A stretch of DNA of 64,000 nt from Amycolatopsis roodepoortensis (lineage in GTDB: Bacteria; Actinomycetota; Actinomycetes; Mycobacteriales; Pseudonocardiaceae), in assembly GCF_014873915.1 (NCBI RefSeq), contig NZ_JADBEJ010000005.1:2294001-2358000 (forward strand), read 5' to 3'. The translations under genes were made by a program, and so were the position numbers. Under the pieces are notes generated by a model, which was given only the letters and a program-made list of their open reading frames with translations, did no database searches and had not been told where the DNA came from. Below are positions 46,494-54,729 of the stretch, piece by piece; positions within the stretch are counted from its first letter, which is position 1, and each line of letters opens with the position of its first letter.

Positions 46494-47594
46494 GGGGGCG
46501 AGCAGCACCACCCTCGTCCCCAGCCCCGGGCTCGATTCGATCCGCGCGAATCCGCCGATCTCCGCCATCCGCGCGATGATCGAGTTTTCGAGGCCGAAAC
46601 CGCGCCGCCGGTCGCCGACGTCGAAACCGGCGCCGTGGTCGCGCACCGTCAGCGAAACCCCGCCGCTGATCTCCTCGACGCTCACCACGGCCCGCCTGGT
46701 CCCGGAGTGCTTCAGTGTGTTGCGCAGGGCTTCCCTGGCGGAGTCGTGCAGCGCCATGGCCGCCTCCTCCGAAAGCTCCGGCGCGGCGTCGTCCTGAACG
46801 ACGACCTCGGCGCGCAGCCCCTCCGCGGCCATTTCGGCGGCGAGCAGCCGTAGCCGCTGATGCAACCCGATCCCTTCGGTGGATTCGTGTTCGAGGCTGA
46901 TCCGGATGCGCATCGCCTGGGCGCGCGCGGTCCGGCGGACGCGGTCGAGGCTGGCCGCCGGGTCGAGTTCATCGGCGGGCGCCGGGATCGCGAACGACTC
47001 CATCACCTGCAGGACGGTGTCGTGGACGTCGCGTCGGTGCCGTTCACGTTCCGCCGCCCGGCCCTGCTGCTCCCCGAACCCGACCGCGAACCGCATCGAC
47101 GCGCCGACCAGTCCGGCGACCGCGAGGGACACCACCAGCGCAGTCGCGAGCGTGAGCAGGAGACCGAGCGAGGAGGCCGGGTCCAGCAGCGTGTGCGGGA
47201 CAACCGCGGCCACGATGGCCAGTGCTCCGGCCGCCGCGCCGCGCAGCAGGGCCCAGATCATCACCGTGCCCATCAGATGGGTCCAGGTGATCGACGTGAT
47301 CGCGGTGTCCTGCGCGAACGACGCGGCCCCGAGGACGAAGAGCACGGCGAACGCGCTGTCCACCAACGGAACCAGCCTCGTCCCGGCCGCGGACCAGCGG
47401 AAGATCCAGACGGCCGCGACGACGTTGGGCACCAGGTGCAGCGCCACGAACGTCCACAGCACCGACGACCCCGCGCCCGCCGCCCACAGCGCCTGCACCA
47501 GCATCGCCAGCCGGAACGCCACCGGGACCCCGGCGAGCCAGGGCACCGTGGTCCGCACCAGCCGAGCCGGGATACCTCCGCCACCCCCGAGCAT
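46467..47594 (-). CDS. NarL-type sensor histidine kinase without adjacent regulator
   Basis: The protein has 375 residues with about six membrane segments (residues 15-175), then a short linker and HisKA_3 motif RHRRDVHDTVLQVMESF carrying the phospho-acceptor His. The ATPase domain has REALRNTLKHSG (N box), VRDHGAGFD (G1) and RRGFGLENSI (G2). This is the kinase class that normally pairs with a LuxR-type regulator, but none is next to it, so it is an orphan. The MFS gene 97 bp upstream on the same strand is not obviously linked. Confidence 0.88.
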   Translation of the reverse strand: MLGGGGGIPARLVRTTVPWLAGVPVAFRLAMLVQALWAAGAGSSVLWTFVALHLVPNVVAAVWIFRWSAAGTRLVPLVDSAFAVLFVLGAASFAQDTAITSITWTHLMGTVMIWALLRGAAAGALAIVAAVVPHTLLDPASSLGLLLTLATALVVSLAVAGLVGASMRFAVGFGEQQGRAAERERHRRDVHDTVLQVMESFAIPAPADELDPAASLDRVRRTARAQAMRIRISLEHESTEGIGLHQRLRLLAAEMAAEGLRAEVVVQDDAAPELSEEAAMALHDSAREALRNTLKHSGTRRAVVSVEEISGGVSLTVRDHGAGFDVGDRRRGFGLENSIIARMAEIGGFARIESSPGLGTRVVLLAPSVLRLPVG

Positions 47595-47690
47595 CAGCGC
47601 CTCCCCGGATTAGCCTTGCTGAAACAGCGACCGAAGCGCATTCATTTCAGTTTACCGAGGTGTCAGCTTGCCCGGGGTCCGGCGGCGATG

Positions 47691-48869
47691 TCAACGGGCA
47701 ACGGGTTCAACCATCTCCTCCCGTTTCCCCGCCCGCGCCGCGGCCACCGCGGACGGCACGATCAGCGCGGCGGTCAGCCCGACGAACAGGAACGACACCG
47801 AAAGCGACGTCACCTGCGCGATTCCGCCGATCAGCGGCGGCCCGGCGAGGAAACCGGTGTAGGCGATCGCCGTGACGAAGGCCAGTTCGCGCTCACCTCC
47901 CGTCCCGTCGGCGCGTTTGCCCGACGCGCCCGCGAGGCTCAACGCGATCGGGAAGGCCGCGGCGAGCCCGGCACCCGCCAGCGCGAAACCGACGAACCCG
48001 AACACCGGAACGCGTGTCAGCGCGGCGAGCACGAGGCCCGCCGCCGCGATCCCGGCACCCACCGCCAGCGCACGCGTCGCGCCGAAACGGTTCTGAAGCC
48101 AGGCACCCGCGAGCCTGGCGAGCGCCATGGCCAGGGCGAACCCCGAGTACGCGAAGGCTGCGGCGCCCTCGCCGACGCCGTGCACGGACGTCATCAGCAG
48201 CGCGGACCAGTCGGAACTCGCGCCCTCCGCGATCGCCGAGAACAGCGCGATGGCGGCGAGCAGCCAGAGGACGGGACGCTTGATCGGTGCCACTCGCGGC
48301 TTCTCGACGGGTTCGGCGTGTTCGGGCCGCGCGCCGGGCACGGCGGCGATGACGAAGGCGAGCACCACCAGAGCGGCCAGCGCGGCGACCGTGAGGTGCC
48401 TCCCCGGCGACCACTGGTGCGACGCGGCGAACCCCGCGGCGACGGAGCCCGCCAACGCCCCGAAGCTGAACCCGGCGTGCAGGATCGGCATGATCGCGCG
48501 TCCGGACCGGCGCTCCACCTCGACTCCGGCGACGTTCATCGCCACGTCGAGCGCGCCGACGCTCGCCCCGAGGACGAACAACGCCCCGGCGAGCAGGACG
48601 ACCGACGTCGCGAAGCCGATCATCGGCAACGCGGCACAGGCGATGATCGTGCTGCCCGCGACCACCGCGCGGGCGCCGTACCGCTCGATCAGCCGCCCCG
48701 AGACCGAGGCCGCGAGCAGCATGCCGACGCTGGCGCCCAGCAGGGCGAGCCCGAAGACACCCGGAGAGGCGTCCACCCTTTCCGACAACGCCGGCGTCCG
48801 CGGCGCCCAGGAGCCGAGCGCGGCCCCGTTGAGCGCGAACACGACGAAAACGGCCGTACGGTCACGCAT
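47691..48869 (-). CDS. MFS transporter (12 TM)
   Basis: Membrane exporter or importer, 392 residues from ATG 48869, with AGGAG upstream. Twelve hydrophobic segments are seen. The motif A-like loop SGRLIERYGARAVV and FALAGAGLAAAFPIALSLAG are typical of the MFS branch near FucP/YbjJ-type proteins. It is divergent from a LacI regulator with a LacI-type palindrome between them, so a sugar or small metabolite is likely; the substrate is unknown. Confidence 0.9.
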   Translation of the reverse strand: MRDRTAVFVVFALNGAALGSWAPRTPALSERVDASPGVFGLALLGASVGMLLAASVSGRLIERYGARAVVAGSTIIACAALPMIGFATSVVLLAGALFVLGASVGALDVAMNVAGVEVERRSGRAIMPILHAGFSFGALAGSVAAGFAASHQWSPGRHLTVAALAALVVLAFVIAAVPGARPEHAEPVEKPRVAPIKRPVLWLLAAIALFSAIAEGASSDWSALLMTSVHGVGEGAAAFAYSGFALAMALARLAGAWLQNRFGATRALAVGAGIAAAGLVLAALTRVPVFGFVGFALAGAGLAAAFPIALSLAGASGKRADGTGGERELAFVTAIAYTGFLAGPPLIGGIAQVTSLSVSFLFVGLTAALIVPSAVAAARAGKREEMVEPVAR

Positions 48870-48909
48870 AGACCCCGGTCTCCTTTCGATTCCTCTTCCC
48901 CCAGAATGA

Positions 48910-48923
48910 CTTAAGCGCTTCAG
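48910..48923. promoter_or_regulatory. LacI-type operator between MFS and LacI genes
   Basis: CTTAAGCGCTTCAG is a near-perfect palindrome (6 of 7 pairs) centred on CG, the usual shape for LacI/GalR sites. It lies in the 91-bp divergent gap. TAGACT (48949-48954), six bases before the lacI GTG, is a candidate leaderless -10. Confidence 0.6.
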
Positions 48924-48960
48924 AAAGTCCACCGCCCCCGGCCGGGACTAGACTGCGGCG

Positions 48961-50040
48961 GTGACCAGCACGCGACGGCGAAGGCCGACGTTGGACGATG
49001 TCGCCGAAGCCGTCGGGGTGTCGCGCGCGACCGTCTCCAACGCCTACAACCGGCCCGACCAGCTGTCCGCCCAGCTGCGGGAAGAGGTGCTTCGCGCAGC
49101 CAAGAAGATCGGGTACGCGGGGCCTAATCCGACCGCCCGCAGCCTCGCCACCAGCCGCACCGGCGCGATCGCCGTCCTACTCGACACGAATCTGTCGACG
49201 GCGTTCTCGGATCCCGCCTTGTCGGTCACCCTCGACGCGCTCTCGACCGTCGTCGACCCCGAGGGGCACGCCCTTCTGCTGCTGCCCGGCGATGGCGAGA
49301 GCGGCGGCCCGCGCGCGGAACGGATCCTGACCGCGCAGGCCGACATCGCGGTGGCGTATTCGCTGGCCGACGGCGCCCCGGCGCTGACCGCGGTCCGGGA
49401 CCGGGGCCTGCCGCTGGTGGTGATCGACCAGCCGCATATCCGCGGTTCGGCGAGGATCGGCGTCGCGGACCGGGCCGGAGCGGCCGCCGCGGCGCGGCAC
49501 CTGGTGGAGCTCGGGCACCGGCGGATCGGGATCTTCTCGGCACAATGCCTCTCGGCTCCGCGCGGCGGCGAACTGAGCGTGGCCGAGGCCGGGAACAGCC
49601 GGTTCCACGACAACCGCGAACGGATGGCCGGCTACCTGGAGACGCTGGCCGAGGCGGGGATCCCGGCGGCGGACGTGCCGATCTGGGAGGCGTCCGGGCT
49701 GTCGGTCGAAGCAGCTCTCCCGAGCGCTTTCGGCCTCCTGGACCGGCGGCCACGGCCGACGGCGCTGCTGTGCATGTCGGATCTGCTCGCCCTGGCGGCG
49801 ATTTCGGCCGCCAGGCAGCTCGGCCTGTCGGTCCCGGGTGACCTGTCGGTCGTGGGCTACGACGACGTCTCCCCCGCCCGGTGGTCCGAACCACCGCTGA
49901 CGACGGTCCGGCAGGACCTCGCCGCCAAGGGACGGGCGGCGGGCGAACTGGTGCTGGGCCTGCTGCGCGGGGAGAAGGCCCCCGCGCCCGCCGAGGTACC
50001 CACCGAACTGGTCGTCCGGGACTCCACCGCGCCCGCATAG
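48961..50040 (+). CDS. LacI family transcriptional regulator
   Basis: The protein has 359 residues from GTG 48961. The N-terminal HTH and hinge are PTLDDVAEAVGVSRATVSNAYNRP and GPNPTARSLATSRTG. The periplasmic-binding-like effector domain follows, with HRRIGIF, LCMSDLLALAAISAARQLGLSVPGDLSVVGYDDV (quoted in part) and WSEPPLTTVRQDL. It probably represses the divergent MFS gene and itself through the operator between them. The effector is unknown. Confidence 0.94.
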   Translation: MTSTRRRRPTLDDVAEAVGVSRATVSNAYNRPDQLSAQLREEVLRAAKKIGYAGPNPTARSLATSRTGAIAVLLDTNLSTAFSDPALSVTLDALSTVVDPEGHALLLLPGDGESGGPRAERILTAQADIAVAYSLADGAPALTAVRDRGLPLVVIDQPHIRGSARIGVADRAGAAAAARHLVELGHRRIGIFSAQCLSAPRGGELSVAEAGNSRFHDNRERMAGYLETLAEAGIPAADVPIWEASGLSVEAALPSAFGLLDRRPRPTALLCMSDLLALAAISAARQLGLSVPGDLSVVGYDDVSPARWSEPPLTTVRQDLAAKGRAAGELVLGLLRGEKAPAPAEVPTELVVRDSTAPA

Positions 50041-50077
50041 CAGCCGATTCCGGCACGCGCAAGGCGTCCCGGCGATA

Positions 50078-50124
50078 TGTGGACAACTCGCCCCGATCGA
50101 GCGGCGCACAACTACTTATCCACA
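50078..50124. promoter_or_regulatory. Pair of inverted DnaA-box sequences
   Basis: TGTGGACAA (50078-50086, minus-strand TTGTCCACA) and TTATCCACA (50116-50124, plus strand) lie 38 bp apart in opposite orientation. They are in the gap before the I36-type gene. No replication gene is near. Confidence 0.45.
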
Positions 50125-50227
50125 GAAGTAGAAATGCGGGCAGACAAACCCTGCCCCGCGCGCCATCGTGGAATCACACATTCACCGACGGCCATCGAGC
50201 CGCCGATTCACGGGGGAGAACCCAGCC

Positions 50228-50617
50228 ATGCAACGACGTTTGACGAACCTGCGCGCCCGCCTCCCGCACGTCCTCCTGCTGGCCATGTTCGGCCTGCTGA
50301 CCAGCGCCGGAGTCGCGAGCGCCACCACCGCTCCGCCGGAACCCGCCTGCCAGAAGGGAGAGTTCTGCGTCTGGGGCGCGGAATCGTACGGCGGCGCGGT
50401 GCACAAATTCGACCTGCGCACCGCCAATCCCGATGAATGCATTCCCTTACCCGAAGGCTTCGACGGGCATTCGTTCGTCAACCGGCTGAGCCGGGACGTG
50501 ACGATTTATCAGAGCGAGGAGTGCACCACGGAGGGAGATTTCATCACCTATCCGGGTGGCGGCACCTACGTACCCCAGGGCCCGTTCGTGATCCGCGCCC
50601 TCAAGATCTGGGACTGA
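50228..50617 (+). CDS. Secreted peptidase inhibitor family I36-type protein
   Basis: The protein has 129 residues from ATG 50228, preceded by GGGGGAG. A Sec signal (RLPHVLLLAMFGLLTSAGVASA, AxA near 32) is followed by a small beta-rich domain: CQKGEFCVWGAESYGGAVHKFD, FVNRLSRDVTIYQSEECT and a final VIRALKIWD. Four Cys suggest two disulfides. This resembles the Streptomyces I36 inhibitor / beta-gamma-crystallin-like family. A role in inhibiting extracellular proteases is possible but not shown. Confidence 0.82.
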   Translation: MQRRLTNLRARLPHVLLLAMFGLLTSAGVASATTAPPEPACQKGEFCVWGAESYGGAVHKFDLRTANPDECIPLPEGFDGHSFVNRLSRDVTIYQSEECTTEGDFITYPGGGTYVPQGPFVIRALKIWD

Positions 50618-50706
50618 CCACCCCGGCGGTTCGTGCCGGTCGCTCGCGGACGAGTCGACTCGCGACCTGCGCGAACCCAGGGGCCGCTCCCCCGAAGCGG
50701 CCCCGG

Positions 50707-50746
50707 CCCGTGAGCGCGTCACCCCGCGTCGTGACGCGCTCACGGG
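50707..50746 (+). terminator. Nested-palindrome hairpin (16-bp perfect stem) after the I36-type gene
   Basis: Arms 50707-50722 and 50731-50746 pair perfectly around an 8-nt loop. Each arm contains GTGA-GCGCG-TCAC or its complement, a quasi-palindrome. It lies 90 bp beyond the stop and is probably a terminator without a T-tract. Confidence 0.75.
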
Positions 50747-50817
50747 CGTTCCAAAAAAGGGTGGGCTCGACCTGAAACGATCTGGCGGTGTCGAACGATC
50801 GACAGGTTGGCGACGGC

Positions 50818-50823
50818 TAAGCT
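50818..50823 (+). promoter_or_regulatory. Candidate -10 of tRNA-Arg
   Basis: TAAGCT lies 36 bp upstream of tRNA-Arg and is identical to the -10 proposed for tRNA-Gly. The -35 is not clear. Confidence 0.4.
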
Positions 50824-50859
50824 GCCGATGCCGGGCGACACCCAACGTCGCCGACGTCG

Positions 50860-50933
50860 GCCCTCGTAGCTCAGCTGGATAGAGCAAGAGCCTTCTAATC
50901 TCTAGGTCGCAGGTTCAAGTCCTGCCGGGGGCA
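50860..50933 (+). tRNA. tRNA-Arg (anticodon TCT)
   Basis: Acceptor GCCCTCG pairs with CGGGGGC (one T-G wobble). The D-arm is GCTC/GAGC, the anticodon loop CTTCTAA gives TCT, and the T-arm is GCAGG/CCTGC. The innermost anticodon-stem pair is C-T, a mismatch. CCA is not encoded. The rest is a normal tRNA. Confidence 0.93.
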
Positions 50934-50946
50934 CGTCGCAGACGGT

Positions 50947-50980
50947 CCTGTCGCGAGGCGCGAACGCGCTTCGCGACAGG
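50947..50980 (+). terminator. Hairpin after tRNA-Arg
   Basis: CCTGTCGCGA (50947-50956) and TCGCGACAGG (50971-50980) pair perfectly, with a further GC-rich helix inside. It starts 14 bp beyond the tRNA and probably terminates it. From 50981 to 51195 nothing more is recognised. Confidence 0.6.
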
Positions 50981-51195
50981 CCTTCCCAAGACTCGGGCGG
51001 AACGCCTTCGAGCCGGGTCGCCGCTTGTTCACCTCTCGATCCGGCAGTTCGTCATCTTTCCCCGAAGCACCCGGCGTTCTCGGGTACACGTGCCTTGTCG
51101 GGAAGATCACGTCTTAGCAGCGTGGCGTCGCGTTGTTACGTTCCCATCATGTCTTCGTAGAAGGACGACCATGTGCCCCTCGCATGCTCGTCCGC

Positions 51196-51804
51196 ATGAG
51201 CAGCGAAACCCGTTCCAGGCGGCTGGCCGCGTTGCTGGCCCTCCCATTTGTGCTTTTGACGGCGTGTGGTGGCGAGAAGCAGAAAGCGGACATCGCGTCG
51301 GCGAACCCGCCGGGCGTGGCCGCACCGGTCACTTCCTCTGCCGCCCCGCAGGCTGAGGGGAAAAGTGCCTTCTACGACGCGCAACTCGCCTACACGCAGT
51401 GCATGCGCAAGGAAGGTTTGAAGGACTGGCCGGATCCCTTGCTTTCCGGTTACGCCGACTGGACCAAGATCGAGGTCGTTCAGGAAGAGGAGGAACGGAA
51501 GGACTCCCAGACGAGACTCAGCGCGGCCATGCAGGCGTGCAAGGAGCCGATGCAGAAGGCGATGCAGCTGGAGCCGCAGAAAGACCAGCAGAAGGTGTAC
51601 GAGTCGCTGCTGGCCCACGCCCAGTGCATGCGGGCCAACGGCGTCAGCAAGTTCACGAATCCGAGCATGCAGAACGGGGTCGCCCAGCCCGGTGGCGACC
51701 CGAATCCGGCCGACCCGCAGCTCGACACGAACTCTCCGGCGTACAACCAGGCGGAGACCGCGTGCCGGGACAAGCTCATCGAGCAAGCGCAAGGTATGCA
51801 GTGA
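51196..51804 (+). CDS. Lipoprotein with duplicated CMR-x-x-G motif
   Basis: The protein has 202 residues from ATG 51196 (ATG 51184 possible). It has a lipoprotein signal with lipobox LLTAC near residue 23. The mature part holds two similar segments: YTQCMRKEGLKDWPDP and HAQCMRANGVSKFTNP, plus later Cys. Proteins with this CMRxxG(V/L)xx(F/W)P motif recur beside actinobacterial exporter adaptors, as I recall. Its TGA overlaps the adaptor GTG (GTGA), so it belongs to the exporter operon. The role is unknown; it may act as an extracytoplasmic partner of the adaptor. Confidence 0.85.
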   Translation: MSSETRSRRLAALLALPFVLLTACGGEKQKADIASANPPGVAAPVTSSAAPQAEGKSAFYDAQLAYTQCMRKEGLKDWPDPLLSGYADWTKIEVVQEEEERKDSQTRLSAAMQACKEPMQKAMQLEPQKDQQKVYESLLAHAQCMRANGVSKFTNPSMQNGVAQPGGDPNPADPQLDTNSPAYNQAETACRDKLIEQAQGMQ

Positions 51805-52853
51805 AGCGCTGGCTGGTGGCCGGCGCGGTGACGGCTGTGGTGACCGTGGTCGGAATGGGCGTCTTCGTCGTGGTCGGCGACGACTCCGGCGGCAAGGCGG
51901 TCACCGCGAGCGCGCCGCCGGCGGTCGCCGAGATCACGCGCGCCGACCTGGTGCGGAGCAAGACCGTCGACGGCCACTTCGACTACGCGAACCGCCGCGC
52001 CGTGAAATCTCCGGTGGAGGGGACGGTGACGCAGGCCGCCGAACCGGGCAAGACGTTGGAGCGAGGTCAGATCCTGTACAAGCGGGACGCCCGGCCGGTG
52101 GTCCTGCTCTACGGGTCGACGCCGATGTTCCGTGACCTGACCGTCGGCACGCTGGGGCCGGACGTCCAGCAGCTGAAGCGCAACCTCCGCGACCTCGGCC
52201 GGGCACGGGGCCTGCCCGTCGACAACAAGTACGACGAAGCCACGCAGGCCGCGGTGAAGTCCTGGCAGGAGGCGCTCGGCGTCCTGGAACCGACCGGTGA
52301 CCTCGGCAAAGGCGACCTGGTGTTCCAGCCAGGGCCGGTGCGGGTGGTCGCCGCCGACGCCGCCTTGGCCGACCAGATCGGCGCGGACAAGCCCGTCCTG
52401 ACGATCGCGTCGACCAAGCCGGTCGTGCGGGTCCAGCTGGACAAGGACGACCGGGCGCTGGCGAAGGCGGGCACCCGGGTCGAGGTCAGGTTGCCGGAGG
52501 GTGGCACAGCGGCCGGTCAGGTGTCCGGGACGGTCAAGGCCGAGTCCGGGAACGGCACCGAGGCCACCACCGGGATCCAGGTCGAGATCACCCTGGACGA
52601 CGGCGCCGCGGTACCCGAGGAGCCCACCGGGACCTCAAGCGTGAAATTCATCCAAGAGAGCAGGAAGGGGGTGCTGACCGTCCCGGTCGAGGCCATCGTC
52701 GCGCTGCGTGAAGGCGGCTACGGCCTGCAGATCGTCCGCGCGTCCACGACCACGACCGTACGGGTCGAGACGGGCATGAGCGCCGACGGCCGGATCGAGG
52801 TCACCGGCGCCGGGCTGGCCGAAGGCATGCAGGTGGGAGCGGCCAAGCCATGA
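51801..52853 (+). CDS. Exporter adaptor (membrane-fusion type) with embedded peptidoglycan-binding domain
   Basis: The protein has 350 residues from GTG 51801. An N-terminal membrane anchor (about 5-25) leads to a barrel-sandwich start, VKSPVEGTVTQAAEPGKTLERGQILY (in part). A PG_binding_1 domain at about 112-165 has LGPDVQQLKRNLRDLG and FDEATQ-like YDEATQAAVKSWQ. Beta-barrel and C-terminal domains typical of HlyD/MacA-like adaptors follow. It should link the MacB-type permease to the cell wall. It is coupled by 4-bp overlaps to both neighbours. Confidence 0.9.
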   Translation: MKRWLVAGAVTAVVTVVGMGVFVVVGDDSGGKAVTASAPPAVAEITRADLVRSKTVDGHFDYANRRAVKSPVEGTVTQAAEPGKTLERGQILYKRDARPVVLLYGSTPMFRDLTVGTLGPDVQQLKRNLRDLGRARGLPVDNKYDEATQAAVKSWQEALGVLEPTGDLGKGDLVFQPGPVRVVAADAALADQIGADKPVLTIASTKPVVRVQLDKDDRALAKAGTRVEVRLPEGGTAAGQVSGTVKAESGNGTEATTGIQVEITLDDGAAVPEEPTGTSSVKFIQESRKGVLTVPVEAIVALREGGYGLQIVRASTTTTVRVETGMSADGRIEVTGAGLAEGMQVGAAKP

Positions 52854-53539
52854 CGGCGGTGATCGAGCTGATCGAGGCCACCAAGTCCTATCCCGGCGAC
52901 GTGACCGCGCTGCGCGGCGTGGACCTCCGGATCGACGAGGGCGAACTGGTCGCCATCGTCGGCCCGTCGGGGTCGGGCAAGTCCACCCTGCTCAACCTGA
53001 TCGGCACGCTCGACCGCGCCACGTCGGGCACGGTGCGGGTGGCCGGTTACGACGTCGGTGGCCTGTCGGACGCCGGGCTGTCGGCCTTGCGTGCCCGGCA
53101 CATCGGATTCGTGTTCCAGCAGTTCCATCTGGCACCAGGCCGAGACGCCGTGACCAACGTCGCCGACGGGTTGCTCTACGCGGGCGTACCGAGGAGGCAG
53201 CGTCGCGACAGGGCGCGAGCGGCCCTCGGCCGAGTCGGTCTCGGTCACCGGCTGGACCACACGCCCGAGGAGTTGTCCGGCGGAGAGAAGCAGCGTGTGG
53301 CGATCGCGCGGGCCCTGGCCGGCGAGCCCGGCCTGCTCCTGGCCGACGAGCCGACCGGAGCGCTGGACACCGCGTCCGGCGAGGTGGTGCTGAACCTGAT
53401 CCACGAGTTGAACGCGAGCGGTACGACGATCTGCGTCATCACCCACGACACCGGGATCGCGGCACGGCTACCCCGGCGCGTCGGGCTCCGGGACGGCGCG
53501 ATCGTCTCCGACACCAGGGCGGCGGTGGCCGCGTCGTGA
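52850..53539 (+). CDS. ABC transporter ATP-binding protein (MacB/LolD type)
   Basis: The protein has 229 residues from ATG 52850. Walker A is GPSGSGKST, the Q-loop FVFQQFHLAPG, the signature LSGGEKQRVAIARALAG, and Walker B LLLADEPTGALD, with a switch His in CVITHDTGIAARL. It powers the permease encoded next, in a mechanotransmission-type exporter. It overlaps the permease start by 4 bp. Confidence 0.95.
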   Translation: MTAVIELIEATKSYPGDVTALRGVDLRIDEGELVAIVGPSGSGKSTLLNLIGTLDRATSGTVRVAGYDVGGLSDAGLSALRARHIGFVFQQFHLAPGRDAVTNVADGLLYAGVPRRQRRDRARAALGRVGLGHRLDHTPEELSGGEKQRVAIARALAGEPGLLLADEPTGALDTASGEVVLNLIHELNASGTTICVITHDTGIAARLPRRVGLRDGAIVSDTRAAVAAS

Positions 53540-54729
53540 GCACGCCTCTGAAACCCGCCCGGCTCTCTCCTCCCGACATCCTCCGGGTGGGAGTGAGCGG
53601 GTTGCGGACGCGCCGGACGAGAGTGGTGCTGTCCGCGCTCGGGATCGCCATCGGCATCGCGACGATGGTCGCGGTGGTGGGGCTGTCCACGTCCAGCCGG
53701 GCCGACCTGATGGCGCAGCTGGACCGGCTCGGTACGAACCTGCTGACCGTCGAGGCGGGAAAGGACGCCGACGGCGAACCGGTGAAGCTCCCCAAGGCCG
53801 CGGTCGCGATGGTCGAGCGGATCGGTCCGGTCGAGAAGGTCACCGCGACGGCGGAGGTCGACGCGCGGGTTCGGCGCAGTGACGCCGTCCCGGAGGAACT
53901 GGCTCCGGGCGTCACGACCCAGGCCACGCGCATCGATCTGCTCGACGCGCTGGGCGCGCGGGTCGAGCGGGGCCGCTGGCTGGATCCGGCCGGCGAGCGC
54001 GTGCCGGCCGTCGTGCTCGGATCGGTCGCGGCCGGGCGGCTGGGTGTGGCCGAGCCCGGCGCCAAGATCCTCATGAACGACGAATGGTTCGTGGTCATCG
54101 GGATACTGGCACCGGTCGAGCTCGTGCCGACCCTCGACCGGGTCGCGTTGGTCGGTTTCCCTGTCGCGGAAAGGTTCTTCGGCTTCGACGGGCATCCGAC
54201 CACGATCTTCGAGCGGTCTTCCGATGCCTCGGTGGAAGCCGTCCGCGGCGTGCTGGCCCGCACGGTCAACCCTGGCGACGAGCACTCGGTGAAGGTGTCG
54301 AGGCCGTCCGACGCACTGGTGGCCAAGGCCGCCACGGACAAGGGGCTGACCACGCTCATGCTGGGGCTGGGCGCGGTCGCGTTGCTCGTCGGCGGGGTCG
54401 GGGTCGCGAACACGATGGTCGTCTCGGTACTGGAACGGCGCCGCGAGATCGGGCTCCGGCGGGCTCTCGGCGCCACGAAGAACGCGATCCTTCTCCAGTT
54501 CCTCACCGAATCGCTGCTGCTGTCCGCGCTCGGCGGCGTGGCGGGCGCGCTGCTCGGCGCTGGCGCGACCATCGGTTTCGCCGAGGCACAGGGCTGGACG
54601 GCGGTCGTCCCACCGTGGTCACTGGGCGCGGGACTGGCCGCGACGCTCGTGATCGGTGTGGTCGCGGGGCTCTATCCGGCCGTCCGGGCCTCCCGGCTTC
54701 ACCCCACCATCGCGCTCAACGCGGCCTAG
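53536..54729 (+). CDS. MacB-type ABC transporter permease
   Basis: The protein has 397 residues from GTG 53536. It has TM1 at about 30-50 and a large extracytoplasmic MacB core domain (about 55-270). Three C-terminal TM segments include LGLGAVALLVGGVGVANTMVVSV, ALGGVAGALLGAGATIGFAEA and the FtsX motif RRREIGLRRALGATKNAIL. It probably exports peptides, lipids or an antibiotic. The adjacent convergent two-component system is a candidate regulator. Its TAG overlaps the convergent lipoprotein gene (CTAG). Confidence 0.92.
   Translation: MSTPLKPARLSPPDILRVGVSGLRTRRTRVVLSALGIAIGIATMVAVVGLSTSSRADLMAQLDRLGTNLLTVEAGKDADGEPVKLPKAAVAMVERIGPVEKVTATAEVDARVRRSDAVPEELAPGVTTQATRIDLLDALGARVERGRWLDPAGERVPAVVLGSVAAGRLGVAEPGAKILMNDEWFVVIGILAPVELVPTLDRVALVGFPVAERFFGFDGHPTTIFERSSDASVEAVRGVLARTVNPGDEHSVKVSRPSDALVAKAATDKGLTTLMLGLGAVALLVGGVGVANTMVVSVLERRREIGLRRALGATKNAILLQFLTESLLLSALGGVAGALLGAGATIGFAEAQGWTAVVPPWSLGAGLAATLVIGVVAGLYPAVRASRLHPTIALNAA

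Noticed and set aside
50895..51110. 71-codon minus frame ending in RQDLNLRP
   Set aside because: This peptide is the known translation artefact of a tRNA gene; the frame overlaps tRNA-Arg.
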